Assembly (NCBI GenBank): GCA_034696485.1
Contig: JAQIWT010000047.1
Coordinates: 1-45,801, forward strand
DNA length: 45,801 bases
Reading direction: 5' to 3'
Origin: Isohypsibius dastychi
Taxonomy: Eukaryota > Tardigrada > Eutardigrada > Parachela > Isohypsibiidae
Notes under the pieces: model-generated
What the model saw: the letters and a program-made list of their open reading frames with translations, nothing else
Database searches by the model: none
What the model was told of the DNA's origin: nothing
Made by a program: the position numbers and the translations under genes
Part shown: in pieces, positions 34,525-45,801 of the stretch
Layout: each line of letters begins with the position of its first letter
Numbering within the stretch: the stretch's first letter is position 1

Positions 34525-35125
34525 TGCCCTGTATTTCATGTTTCAACGTTCGTCAATTTTTTTTAAATGCTGCGATCAATTCAATACTGCGAGACTCCGA
34601 GTGTTTGGTCAAACTGAAAGATACTGCAGAAACTTTTGTTGTTTCAAAAAAATGTCACTCAGAATTGTATTCAACATCATCTTCTAACATCTTCCGGCTC
34701 TCCGGTTCTCTTCCGGTGCGGAGGAGACGAATATATCAGTACAGTAGCCTTAAGGCCAGTAGGATTAGGACTCACAGTCAGTAGGTGTAGCATTACCTAC
34801 CCAACCCTTGTCAATCCAGCGGCGTAGAAACGTGCCGTGTGCGGAATGGGGTACATGCGCCACCGCGAGGACCAAAACCGTTGGAAAGAAACTTGAATTC
34901 TGTTGGATTTTGAAAAAAGCTTGCTTTCCCAAAGCTTTGGTTGTCATCTTTTCGTTTTTAGCAATCGCTTGTTAGATAATCTAGGAAATCTAAGGTTCAG
35001 TTATCCTTAGCTGCCACGGGCAAGGTAAGTGGAACTTGAATTAAACCGAAATTAAACTTCCGAGATTATTTCGGTTGTTGAATCTGTTTCTGTTTCTGAC
35101 GGAGGTTTCGGTTTTCAGAACTGTC
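34525..35125. other. Intergenic between POLE2 and PR-domain gene B
   Basis: No supported gene. It should contain the POLE2 3' UTR and the promoter of gene B. A pyrimidine-rich tract followed by AG at 35118 (GGTTTTCAG) just before the ATG at 35126 suggests a 5' UTR intron acceptor or trans-splice site. Confidence 0.4.
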
Positions 35126-37715
35126 ATGGCTGAAACAAGGAAAAAAGATCCGAAAAGTCTTTGCACATCATGTTTCTGTTTTCTGGAATGCAAGCAGAAT
35201 GACTGTTGCTTCCACTCTTGTATCCATTTTGCGGACAAGAGCTTCTTGAAGCCTTCTCCTTGTAAATGCAGCGTCGCATCTCCAGCACCGATTCGAGGAA
35301 CAATTCAACAGGATAGTTGTCCGCATTTCAGATCAACTGCAACTTTACCAGAAGTCTTGGACTTCCATTTTAAGGATAAAGGTTAGAAAATGCGTTTGAG
35401 CGTTGACACGATTTATTGAGGAATTATTCAGAAGAGTTGGGAAAAATTCTGTCAACATGTATCAATCCAAATTTCTGAACAATGTCGAATTTTTCGTTTG
35501 TTGCTTTTTATTCCAGCCTGTTTAATATTACAAGTCTTATTCTTGCTTTCTAGAACGAATTGTCGTCAGTCGAACTGGAATTCCCGTTCGTTCAGTTTTT
35601 GGTCCTCTTGTCGCTCCATCACGTCAAAGAACCAAACCCATGGAAGCAAGGTATTCTTACGGATCGGATGAGGCGGGTTGGATGGATTATACTTTGGAAT
35701 CTGATGATCGATGCAATTGGATGAAATTTGTTCGAGAAGCCGATCTCGACAACCAGAATTTGGCCGCCTTTCAGTACGATTCCAAAATCATTTTTGCCGT
35801 CATCAAAGAAATCAAACCGGGAGATGAGCTGCGAGTTCGATATGCGGACAACTACGGCGTCGCGATGAGCAGTTCGATAATTGGCAGTCTTGATCTTCCT
35901 CAGCTGGAGCAGTCCGAGATCGGAACTGACGCGAATATGGACATGGATGTTGATGAAGAAGTTGAAGTGATGCGACAGGAAATGGAAGCTGTGAGGAAAG
36001 CTGGAGAAATCCCCGGAAGTCGAACTCGGAGCGGGACGAAGAGGGCTCAAACTCGCAACCGGAAGCCGGTGGACAATAACTTTGAATACACCTGTCTGTA
36101 TTGCAAAGTTGGATTTAAAAGCACACAGGAATTTGTAAAGCATCATAAAGAAACTCACCGGAAGGAAGATGAATATCAATGTCCGCATTGCGAGAAGACA
36201 AGTCCCTATTATCATCGCTTGTCCGAACATGTTAAGGAGAAGCATGGTCCTCAAATGGTTTGCGAAACTTGTGGATATTCCGTGTCGGTCACGTTGCCGA
36301 AATTGATGCAGAAACATGCAAAAACGCATTTGGCGGTAAGTTGGAAAAAACTTTATTTTTGTGGTTTTGTCGAACATTTTTGTGTGTTTTTCAAATTTCA
36401 GCCGAATCCGTATGCATGTAATCAGTGTGATGCGACTTTTCGTTGGAAGCAACAGCTGAAGGATCACAAAGTTGAACAGCACGGTGCCGCTCCACCGCCA
36501 CCCAGATCGGTATTAAAAATATTAGTTATTTGGATTTTCAAACTTCCAAAGCTATCGATATTCTTAGGACTTTTGCGAACGCGATTTTTTCATGCTGATT
36601 CGATTCTGTTTTTTTTCAGGAGGAACGTCCGTTTCGGTGCAAAGTCTGTGAGACTCGCTTCAAAACGGAAGCGGCGCTGACACTTCATGAACAATACAGG
36701 CACTCAAAAGAAGCAGCCACCAATCCGTCCATCAAACAGTTTGATCTCAGTTGTATTTTCTGCGGAGAAAAGTCGGTGGATCTTCCGACTTTGAGGAAAC
36801 ATCATGTGACTCATGAAATTGGAGGACGCTTTCCGTGTTCAAAGTGCGATAAAACGTATCCAAGCGTGACTTGTGTTCGAGAGCATATGAGGAGTGTTCA
36901 TGTCCCGAAAAGCGTCATTTGTGAAATTTGCGGGAAATCATGCAAGAATACCAGCGCGATGCGATATCATATGCTCATGCATTCAGAGGTAACTTCCGGT
37001 CCTGTGAACCTTCTTAGTATATTTTTAGAACTTCTGGTAAATTTGGTTTTCCTGCGAGAGTTTCTGATTTGCACGAGTAATGAGTTCTCTTTTTATTTTC
37101 CAGGCTGATCAGCAATGTCCTCATTGCGAGAAGATCTTCAAGCGTCCCTGGGTCCTCCGTAATCACATCAAGAATTTGCACCCCGGTGAAGATTTGCTGG
37201 TCTCCGTAAAGTCGCCTCCGATGAAAGAATTAATGCGGAAACAGAAATCATCGATTGACACCTACGGGGAGTCATTCTATAAATGCCGTGATTGCCAGTT
37301 GGGATTCCCATTACGAGTGACTTTAATTTCACATCTCGAGACGAAACATCCGGGAGTTGAGATGTCCTCCATTCCAGAGCTCAACCTTCCAATTCGCAAA
37401 ATTCAAGGCTATCGATGCAAAATTTGTAGAAAGTATTTCCTGACCGAAGCGATGGCGACGGATCATTTGGATAAGAAGCACTCGGATGCGGAAATTACTA
37501 AGCTGACTGAGGACGCCGGTGTTTCTGGGGATGATGCATGGGAAGCTTGTTTCAAAACGTACAACACTGATGCACATTTCTGTGAGATGTGTGAGACGCC
37601 CTTTCAACGCGCTAAGAATCTTCTGGATCATGCCAGAACAAATCATCCTGATTATTATAATACCCTCATGCCAGAACAGGAGGAGGAGTCTGACGCTGAT
37701 TCTGATGAACTTTAG
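35126..37715 (+). CDS. PR/SET-domain C2H2 zinc-finger protein, paralogue B
   Basis: Five exons in phase: 35126-35381, 35554-36335, 36402-36509, 36620-36988 and 37104-37715, giving 708 aa. The N-terminal Cys-rich knuckle (CTSCFCFLE, DCCFHSCIHFADK) and TLPEVLDF precede a PR/SET domain with ERIVVSRTGIPVRSVFGPLV, GWMDYTLESD, CNWMKFVREAD and FQYDSKIIFAVIKEI, ending GDELRVRYADNYG. These match the PRDM9/PRDM11-type arrangement of knuckle plus PR domain, including the C-terminal Tyr motif. An acidic linker follows, then 12 C2H2 fingers from about residue 314 to near the C-terminus, and an acidic tail (EEESDADSDEL). Probable nuclear DNA-binding histone methyltransferase or transcription regulator. Activity is inferred from the motif only. 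Tandem with paralogue C, whose start is 720 bp downstream. Confidence 0.92.
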
Positions 37716-38435
37716 AAGATATCATTTATCACTGATTAACTATCTGTCATTCACCTGACTTTATTGTTTATCTAGTTATTTCGTTTTGGGTTTTGCTTGT
37801 AGCCAAATTTTCTGGGGTTTGTGCTTTTTCCTTGAAGCTCGGCCGCGCTAGCGGAAGTCAGTTAATTGTATTTTATTACACATGCTCATAAGATCTCTTT
37901 CGGATAAGTCGATCAGTATGAAAGAATGAAGAAATCGAATCCATAAGAAGAAGCGAGCTCGGCTACAGTTTCCGGAACGAATAAACAGCCGACAAAACAA
38001 CGATCAGCAATCATCAAAGCAAACGGCGTTAGTTGGTGATGGTAATCAGAAACAGGTAGATTGGGTTTGATTACCATGATGGTACCCAAGTTTGGTGCCG
38101 CTACTGCTCAGCGGCTCAGCCTTCCAAAACAAAACACACGAACGAAACTGAATCTGGAATCTCTGAATTTGATTATTCGATGGCTTATCTAGTTTCTTCT
38201 TTCTTCTGCCTGATTTTCACCGTGAACTGCAAAAATAGCATGACTGGTCTTATCGAGTGCTGGGTTTGATTATTCAAAGTGTCAAATATCTCGGTAAGTG
38301 CGATTGTCTGAAAATATTTTAGCAATTAGGAAGTGTTCCCTGCGTATCGTTGTATCGTTTTGGACTTATTTTCCAGAGTGCAATACACCTTGTGATAGCA
38401 TGGATGATTGAAAACCCGAGATTCCGTCTCAGAAA
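37716..38435. other. Intergenic between PR-domain genes B and C
   Basis: No supported gene. There is a local inverted match, GATGGTAATCA...TGATTACCATGATGG (about 38037-38086). It presumably contains the end of the gene B transcript and the promoter of gene C. Confidence 0.4.
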
Positions 38436-41400
38436 ATGGATTCTGTTGGACAGAAAGATCCTGGTTCTCAATGCTCAATCTGCTCGTTGTTTTTGGATGT
38501 CAACCAGAAAGAATGTTGCTTGCGTTCGTGCGTTCATTTTTTGGACAAGATGTTCCTGGAAGATGCATGCTGTAGCGAAAAGATTATGGCGTCTGCAATT
38601 TCGGTTCAATGCAGAGGAGCATCGAGACAGAGCAGCAATCACAGTTTTAGGTCAACTGCAACTCTTCCCGAATTGTTGGATTTTGACTTCGTTGATCATG
38701 GAGGTATGTTACATCGTTAACGAAAACTGTTTTGAAACGTCAGACTTGAACATCATCTTGATCAGTAATTATGTAACATGATGGAATTGGAAAGTCTGCG
38801 AAGTTTTTCCATTTTCTTCAAGCGGAAATCTGGAATTTGTGAAGGCAGTTACCGGATATCAATTTCTGCAGTAGTTTTTCGACGAGGCTTCAGCCTGCAT
38901 TTCTGATGAGCTGCTCAAATCTGAAATATCTTTTTCCGTGTATTCGATAGATTTCGACGACAGCTAGCCATTTTCAAGAGCGCTTTTTTTGAAACGAAAC
39001 TAACAATTTGGATTATTTAAACAAACAAATAATTGAATTAGACGATTCCAAGTTTGAATTCACATGTATGTTTCAGTATAAAGGTATATTTCAGTGGGAT
39101 TACTTGAAATTTGAGAGAACTTTGAAAGCTGTTTTACCGTCCCTCCGACAGAATTTCGGCGGAAATGACCCCAAGTTAAATTTTGGGATTCCGAGCCCGT
39201 GGTTTTTTGCCCCTAATTTTTTCTTTGTTTCCAGAGCGAATTGTAATCAGCCGTGTTGGAATCCCTGCTCGTTCCATTTTCGGTCCTCTCATCGCCCCGT
39301 CCCAACGAAACGCCGGTTCCTTCGACACAAAGTATGCTTCCAGATCCGCCGAAGGTGGCTGGATAAATTACTCTTTGGAATCTGATCTCGATTGCAACTG
39401 GATGAAGTTTGTGCGTGACGCCGGAAGTCCTGCCGAACAGAATGTGACTGCATTTCAGTTTGACGGCCGCATTTATTTCGCTGTGTTAAAAGAGATTTTC
39501 GTTGGGGAAGAGCTTCGGGTTCGCTATGCCGACAATTATGCGGTTACGGTGACCCAAGCTTTGCTCAGTGGACTTCAAACCGGAAGTTGCGAAGACATGG
39601 AGGATCAGAGTCTCGGCTTTGATCCGGTTGGGGTCAAGCAATGTAATCGGTTGCCGCTGAATGAAGAGGACGATATTTTGGAGCAGTTGGAGAATGGGTC
39701 CAGAATGACATTTAGTATACCTGTTGATCGGATGGATAGCTCAAGTGGTGCGGCAGAGAAACAGCTTGGAAGAATTGGATGTGGGACTCGGGCATTGAGG
39801 CCTCGACCAATCCGGTTTCGGCGTCCAGTTTTGAATGAAGAGTAAGTCTGGAATTTTCGTAACGTAGGGTCGTTTGATTTCTTCTGTGGCAACTTGGGAT
39901 TATGTGGATGGTTTTGTTAATATTCGAAACTGAATAATTTACTTGTTAGTCTGGGAATTCCTTCTTGTAAATTTATTGATTTAAGCCGGTCTATCCACCA
40001 TGGTAGTAAATTTCAATTGGATTGGAGAAATGACGGAATGTTGGTTGAATAGTTCTAACAATTTGTTGAAAGTTCCCCACACAATATTTATTTGAATATT
40101 CTTATGTTTCGATTTCGTTATTTAACTACTGGTACAGATTCAGTTCACTGAAATAGGCGATACAGATTATGGATTCAGGAATATGTTCAGGAATGTGATC
40201 CCTGGTGAAATTGACCTGCTGAAAATTGTCTTGGATTCCTGTTCTGGTATTTATCCTCGTTCCGCAGTGAGCTGGCAGTTCTCTTGTGAAGCACTCATAT
40301 TATAATTTTTGTGTATAAGTGATGAGGAGCTGTGTTGTTTCGAAAAAAATGCAGCTAAATGGTTACCTGAAAATTATAGTTTGCACTATTTGCGACATTG
40401 ACTCTGAAATGTGATTTCAACTTGATTAAATTTGTGTACATTAAAATATTGATTGTGTATTTATTTTTAAAATTTGGAAATATTTCTTAGTAATGTTCAT
40501 AATACCGGGTATACCAATAACGTTAGCCATATTGCTTTTTCCCCATTTTTTTAAGTGCATGCTTGAGAACGACCGTTATGTATTCTTTACTTATTTTTAG
40601 AAAAGAGGAAGCTTCTTCCAGTGACAAAGATTACGAACCGGAACAAGATGGCCCACTCCCAAAAGCATCCAGACTTTCTGACGGTTCTTACGAGATCCTC
40701 GCCGTCAAAAGAAAAACATCCCAAAGAGGAAATTCTCAGCGGACCAAGCGGCACTATGGCTGCGTTTATTGCAAGGAACTATTTATCACCGGTCCCGGAC
40801 TCGGTGGATATCGTGAAAACGGCCAGCATCAATGTCCATCTTGCCAGAAATCTCAAAATGTTTCGCAGCAAGTCCAGCCTGCTAGTCCAACGAAATGGAC
40901 GTGCGAGCGATGTGGATTTTCGAGTGAGGAGTCGCGTGATAGTTACATCAAGCATTTACAAACCCATATTTATAAAGTGAGTGCAACTTTCGGAATTTCT
41001 GTATAAAACTGAAACATAGCGGAACAAGCGAGTTTTTTTTCCATACAGTATCCTGGTAGCGATATCTGTGATAGTTCTGAAGTACCACTGCAGTGAAATT
41101 GGTGACTTTTCATATCATCTTATTCTTTTTCTTAACGGGCTCTGTGATTTCAGCCAAATACGTTCTTGTTCAAGTGCACATCTTGCGACGTGGACTTTCC
41201 GTTACGACGAGAGTTAAGAGCTCATCTAAAGGAAACACATGGAGAAGCACCTCCGGTATGGAACTCGGACGTTTATACGATATGACATTTTCCGTCGGTG
41301 TTCCCGTTTTTGTTTTTATTGGTGAAAATTTCTGCATTTGTAGGAGCGTAGGAAAGAAGGGAGTTCTAGCCGGAAGTGCGATTTGAGATGTCTTGTTTGT

Positions 41401-42684
41401 CGGCTTGAATTGTCGGATGTTGTGAAGTTGAAGAATCACCATTTGACGCATGTCATTGATGGACAGTTTCCATGCCGATTATGTCAGAAATTGTATCCGA
41501 CGATTACACGGCTGAGGAACCATCTGAAATTTTTTCACGCGCCGAAAAGTTTTGCCTGTGATATTTGCGGGAAAACCGCGAAATGTATCTCCAAGCTCCG
41601 TGATCATATGCGCATGCATACAGAGGTGAGGCTGGCGATTCAGCTCGATGATGTATGCTGTATAAATTATGACATATTTCTCCATAATATTTTGAAGAAG
41701 TAATAAATAAATTGTTGTTTCATTGTTTGTTATAGCTCTTGATGCAAATTATACTCCATGTGATGTTAAAGTGATTCATATACTTCGTATGATTTCATAG
41801 CTGTATGGATGTTGGAATGTTGGAGGATTTTAATTTGAAAATATTCTGGTCACAAATTTTAAACAGGTCTGTTAAAAGGCAGAGATCATCGAATTGTTTA
41901 AAACATTTGTAATGACATTGGGATAAAAGTTTAAAAGCAACGACTGGAGTTTGAAGCATCGTCGAGTTTCTCGTTCCTCCATCATTTTTTTAAGGTCAAA
42001 TTTATTTATCTTGTAACAACGATCTTGTCGTTCAGCGTTCAGTTTATAAGTTCCATTGGTTTTAATTCATATCGAAACAATGTCTAGAATAGATCTTGCT
42101 CTTCATCAAGACAAAATTTTGTTTTCCAGGCTGCGGAAGAATGCCCACACTGTCATCAGAAATTTAGAAAACTCTCGAACCATATCCGAAAGGTTCACGG
42201 ACCAGAACGGCTCAAGAACCCAGCCAACTCTGAACTTATTTCACGACGGAAAAGAAGACCGGCTTCCAACGATTTCCAAAAGTCGTTCTACAAATGTCGT
42301 GATTGCAGGCTGGGTTTTGGAAAGCGGTCAACTTTAGTTGAACACCTCGAAGCCAAACACCCGGAGGTCCTGTTCCACACAATACCCGAGTTGAATCTCC
42401 CGCTGCGGAAACTGCAGGGCTATCGGTGTAAGATTTGCATGAATTACTATCTGACGGAAACGGCTGCCAAGGAACATCTTGAGAACAGGCATAATCCTGA
42501 AGAAGCACTGCGGTTATCGACAAATTCAGAAGATCCGTTCCACGCATGTTTTTCGACTTACACCACGGATGCTCATTTCTGTGATATGTGTCAGACGCGA
42601 TTTCAGCGAGCGAGAGATCTCTTGAAACACGCGAAAGCGAACCACCCGAGCTATTTGAAAGTTCTGATGCCGGAAGTTACTTAG
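38436..42684 (+). CDS. PR/SET-domain C2H2 zinc-finger protein, paralogue C
   Basis: Six exons in phase: 38436-38703, 39235-39841, 40601-40976, 41154-41255, 41344-41625 and 42130-42684, giving 729 aa. Three of its introns (531, 759 and 504 nt) are long for this window. N-terminal knuckle: CSICSLFLD, ECCLRSCVHFLDK and ATLPELLDF. PR domain: ERIVISRVGIPARSIFGPL, GGWINYSLESDLDCNWMKF, FQFDGRIYFAVLKEI and GEELRVRYADNYAV, with the end Tyr kept. Then a Ser/acidic linker and about nine to ten C2H2 fingers. The first two are imperfect: CVYCKELF lacks a normal His pair, and CPSCQKSQ is interrupted. The C-terminus (CDMCQTRFQRARDLLKHAK) closely parallels paralogue B. Probable nuclear DNA-binding chromatin regulator. 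Confidence 0.92.
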
Positions 42685-43280
42685 ACTTTGACTTAGACTT
42701 AATGTACCCTTGGTGTACCGTATCATCGATGTAGATAAGTGTAGTTCGTGGTTTGTTTGTACACATGGAGAGTCATGTGCAAAGAGTAAAACAATACGCA
42801 GTGCTTGTTGAGGTCAGAATAGAATCATTCATCATTATCTTGCACAATAGGCAAGGTGTGACTGAGTACTTTGACAATTTCCACGCCTTCCGTTGACTTG
42901 AGCATAAGGCACCGTGCCATGTTGTAGAGCATGAAGAGTTGGACTAACTTGTAAGCCTGAATTAAAAAACATGCAGATTCCATGCTGTTACCCGATTCTG
43001 TCAGACACCGGGTCAGCTGAGTTGTGGCTGTGAAAGGGAAATCTGGGTCGTGCATTTTTGACAATCGACGGCTTGCTGATGCGTTCGTCGGATTTGGTGA
43101 CCATGAAGTGTGATGAAACGGCCTATATTGACAGCTCGACAGTTTATGGGTACTAGATCGTCATCCGTTTGGAGGTTATCGTCGCTGAAACAGCATGAGT
43201 AATTTAGCTGACAAAAAAGTGATTAGTCTGATAGATAAAAACAGTTCCAAAGAGAATTTTATTACAGTTGTCATGTGAAA
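42685..43280. other. Intergenic, one ambiguous minus-strand frame
   Basis: A minus-strand frame at 43064-42825 (79 codons, including ARCLMLKSTEGVEIVKVL) has coding-like composition but no start context, family or in-phase partner that I can establish. Possibly the last exon of a decayed gene. Nothing else supported. Confidence 0.3.
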
Positions 43281-43352
43281 TCCCTAATGGTCTAGTGGCT
43301 AGGATTCCTCGCTTTCACCGAGGCGGCCGGGGTTCGATTCCCCGTTAGGGAA
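43281..43352 (+). tRNA. tRNA-Glu (anticodon TTC)
   Basis: A 72-nt cloverleaf. The acceptor stem TCCCTAA pairs with TTAGGGA (43345-43351), followed by discriminator A. The B box GGTTCGATTCC is present. The anticodon loop CTTTCAC contains TTC, reading GAA/GAG. There is no intron. A T-run (ATTTTTTT) directly after the gene is the RNA polymerase III terminator. CCA is not encoded, as usual in eukaryotes. Confidence 0.97.
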
Positions 43353-43692
43353 ATTTTTTGGCTCTTTTCATTCGTTATTTCGTTGTTTTACGTTCCTTCA
43401 GTAAGGTGAAATTCACGGAAATACTACAGATACTCTGTACATCAACCACGAATCGGTTTTTGGTGCATTGACTGAATTTCCTACTCTGATGTATGTTTGA
43501 TCGGAGCAACTAGATTTCTCGTTTCGTCGCCGCTGACCGAGTAACAAGCCGGACAGGCCATTCTGGACTTTTATGCATGCGGCATGGCATGTGGTACAGT
43601 ATACATAAGGGGCTGATCGATTTTCCATCCAGTGCCCATTTTTGATTTCCTCGACAAACGCATTTATCTAACTCTCTATAAATTCATTCAAA
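43353..43692. other. Intergenic between tRNA-Glu and F-box gene
   Basis: No supported gene. It contains the pol III terminator T-run at its left edge and presumably the F-box gene promoter at its right. Confidence 0.4.
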
Positions 43693-44383
43693 ATGAGTGA
43701 GTTCAATGATTTACCATTAGAAGTGATGACCATCATTTTCCGAAAAGTGGACTCAATCAACCAAAAACGTGTCCAAATGTAAGTCCACTACCTTCCAAAT
43801 GGCAAATACCGCAGTGTGCTCTTTCGCTTGTTCTTGGTCAAATTAAACGTCAACAGCCTATTTATTCCAGTGTGTGCAAAAAATGGTACAGTGTTCTGAA
43901 ATCAGCCCCATTCTCCAAGGAAGTGCTGTTCGATCTTGCTCTCCAATACCACTTGCCCGTCGTCGGCTACAAAAAAAATGAGAAGATCATTTTGATGAGA
44001 GAGAAACTCATCACCAACAAGACCACAAAGATTACGTATATTCTCGATTCACAGGGAGATTCACTGAGTTACGGGGATTATCTGGACACATGGTAAATCT
44101 GATTCCGACCACAAATGCCGTGTAACTTCATGTTTTTATACGGTAGTCCGTATGCGGCAGCTTGTTAAGTTGTTACCCGTTTGACCACGACGACTGTCTC
44201 TACGTACCGAGAGAAAACGTTAAATCACTTGTGCTGATCAACGTACCAATCAAATTCTATACTTGGACAAGGACGCCCAACTTATTTTTCGGCAAGAAAA
44301 GATACGACATCAAGCTGATTCAATGCAGACTCAATATACATTATCTCATACATCCTATCAATTACACCATAAACTCCTTATAA
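43693..44383 (+). CDS. Small F-box protein
   Basis: Three exons in phase: 43693-43778, 43871-44092 and 44161-44383 (TAA), 176 aa. Residues 4-40 form an F-box: FNDLPLEVMTIIFRKVD, then RVQIVCKKWYSVL, with the diagnostic LP at the start and VCKKWY near the end. F-boxes bind SKP1 and recruit substrates to SCF ubiquitin ligases. The remaining 135 residues show no LRR, WD40 or Kelch repeats and give no hint of substrate. If the second intron is not removed, the frame ends at TAA 44094 with 103 aa; the longer model uses donor 44093 and acceptor 44160 in matching phase. Converges on the Tigger-type gene, with stops about 140 bp apart. Confidence 0.8.
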
Positions 44384-44523
44384 GATTCAGGTTTGGCAAA
44401 TCTTGTAGCGATTGAAACCACAACAAAAATCTTATAGCGATAGCGTCTGTCGTCACCAAATCGGAAAGTGACCTTTTCGTTTTTCGACCTTGAAACAGCA
44501 GAATTTAACGCGGTTATAGAGTT

Positions 44524-45801
44524 TCATTCAGGCAAACCATTGTTTGGATAACATTCCAACCCAGAATCCAGAAGCTGAAGTTTCTTCAGTCTTAACTGCA
44601 AAGACATAATCTCATCGCCAGTATCTTCCGCTGTTCTATTCATAAACTTTTCAATCCGACGTAAACATCTGAGCGCCTCAGCCGCGTTCTCTGGTCCTTC
44701 TGATGTCGGAGGCTCGATGTCTGAAATAAATTGTTCTTCTTCCGTTTCCACAGCTTCACACATAGTTTCTGGAATCAATAAAAATATTATAAAAATGATA
44801 ACATAAAAGAATAATAGAATTAATGTGAGATTCAAAATTTCAGGTTAGCCTAGTTACGAATCGAATATGATTGAAATCATCAGCCACTCACCTTTCATCG
44901 TGCCTAATATATGATCAATTATTTCATCCCGGGAATCACAGTCGAAACCATCAGCATCTGAAATACTGGCTAAGTGTACAAAATCCCTCTCGTCCTGAAA
45001 TTCCTGTCGAATTTCGAGTGGCATCGTGCGAAGCTGTCCAAAAATGATATCCTCCTGAGAAACTGAGTCTGAATCCTGTTCTTCTCCAACCAAATCAACT
45101 TCTTCTTCCGACGGTGAATGACTGAATCCGCATTTCAAAAAACACCGTTGAATCGTTCTCGGCAAAACCGCATTCCAAGCCAACTGAGTCCATTTCATCG
45201 CATCGTTAATATCCACCATTCGTGTGAAATCAGAAGCGATTCGGATTTCATGAATATGGGCAATTAATTTGGAAACGAGTTCTTTCCGAATAAGTGCTTT
45301 GACTTGAGCGATAATTCCGGCGTCCAGGGGTTGGATAAGGCACGTCAAATTGGGTGGAAAAAACACAAGTTGGACATTCGAAAGGATCAAGTGTGGATGG
45401 GAGGCAGCGTTGTCCAAAAACATGAGAATTTTGCGGTTTTCCAGCACCATTTTACGGTTCACTTCAGATATCCATCTTTTAAAAATATCTGAAAAATCAT
45501 CGTTATACATAAATTCGACAAACAAAAAACATTTTTCTTGTGATTATGTAATTCATAAAGCTATATTATGGACTAACCTGAATTCATCCAGGCTTTTGAC
45601 GAAGAGTCATATAATGTAGATCTGGCCGAGACAGCAATTCCTCGAAGACACCTTGGCTGTTTTGAGGTTCCAATGATCAAAGGCTGAAGCTTTTCCCCTT
45701 CCTGACTGCAACAAAGTAGAAGTGTGTAACAAAGTGAGACTTTTCCGGCTATTTCTCACTGTTGTCCTTTTACCACTTCTCATACACAAGTAAGGTAACT
45801 T
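44524..45801 (-). CDS. Tigger/jerky-type DDE transposase-derived protein (partial, runs off right edge)
   Basis: Minus-strand exons in phase: 45801(edge)-45774, 45705-45578, 45488-44892 and 44768-44524 (TGA). Introns are 68, 89 and 123 nt. The visible part covers the C-terminal half of a DDE_1 domain: VTLLVYEK..EGEKLQPLIIG, KAWMNS, then MFLDNAASHP (second catalytic Asp) and QPLDAGIIAQVK (third acidic residue), followed by WTQLAWNAV. An acidic tail of about 160 residues follows, including a Leu-rich end (LRLKKLQLLDS). This is the pogo/Tigger/CENP-B/jerky family. The N-terminal DNA-binding domain and first Asp lie outside the window. No frame lesion is seen, host-like introns are present and no terminal inverted repeat was seen downstream of the stop, so it may be a domesticated gene rather than a live transposon. 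Confidence 0.85.

Noticed and set aside
35619-36482. 287-codon minus-strand frame
   Set aside because: It is a shadow of the PR/SET and zinc-finger exon on the plus strand, with no domain of its own.
42825-43064. 79-codon minus-strand frame as a real gene
   Set aside because: Coding-like composition, but no family, no start context and no confirmed upstream exon; left as ambiguous.
1-45801. CRISPR array, prokaryotic operon or integrated virus
   Set aside because: No regularly spaced repeats, no Shine-Dalgarno-led gene runs, and no viral replication or capsid motif; all recognisable genes are spliced animal genes or DNA transposon derivatives.

Overview
The window is nuclear DNA from a compact-genome invertebrate animal. 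The evidence is many spliced genes with short GT-AG introns (most 47-125 nt), animal-specific families (caspase, SLC26 anion transporter, PR/SET zinc-finger proteins, multi-Ig protein, POLE2, F-box), an intron-less tRNA-Glu, and abundant inverted-repeat elements. I cannot name the phylum with confidence; an ecdysozoan such as a tardigrade, nematode or small crustacean would fit. Gene models below were joined by hand from open frames, splice sites and phase continuity.

Left part (1-16.7 kb): about 3.5 kb without a recognisable gene, with long poly-C tracts. Next come an apparently active caspase (+, about 3.58-5.44 kb) and, tail-to-tail with it, a decayed or catalytically dead caspase homologue (-, about 8.35-9.96 kb). 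The space between them holds three inverted-repeat (MITE-like) elements. Then follow a zinc-finger pseudogene (11.26-11.83 kb), a dead SLC26 copy (12.25-14.0 kb) and a four-Ig-domain protein (15.1-16.7 kb).

Middle (16.7-31.1 kb): a truncated SLC26 copy, a stray zinc-finger fragment and a multi-pass membrane protein of unknown family. A transposon-rich stretch (21.1-23.2 kb) contains a Tigger-type nonautonomous element, a 558-bp foldback and a 65-nt near-perfect palindrome. Next are a PR-domain zinc-finger gene with a degenerate PR domain (24.1-26.1 kb), a broken Ly6/uPAR-like gene (26.5-27.0 kb), another zinc-finger fragment, and the one intact SLC26 gene (13 exons, 750 aa).

Right part (31.1-45.8 kb): POLE2 (DNA polymerase epsilon subunit 2, 11 exons, 527 aa) lies head-to-head with SLC26. 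Two intact PR/SET zinc-finger genes in tandem follow, then tRNA-Glu(TTC), a small F-box protein, and an intact-frame, intron-containing Tigger/jerky-type transposase-derived gene that runs off the right edge.

The unifying theme is local duplication followed by decay. Three PR/SET zinc-finger genes plus three zinc-finger fragments are interspersed with three SLC26 copies in graded states of decay, and the caspases form a live/dead pair. No prokaryotic-type system or CRISPR array is present.
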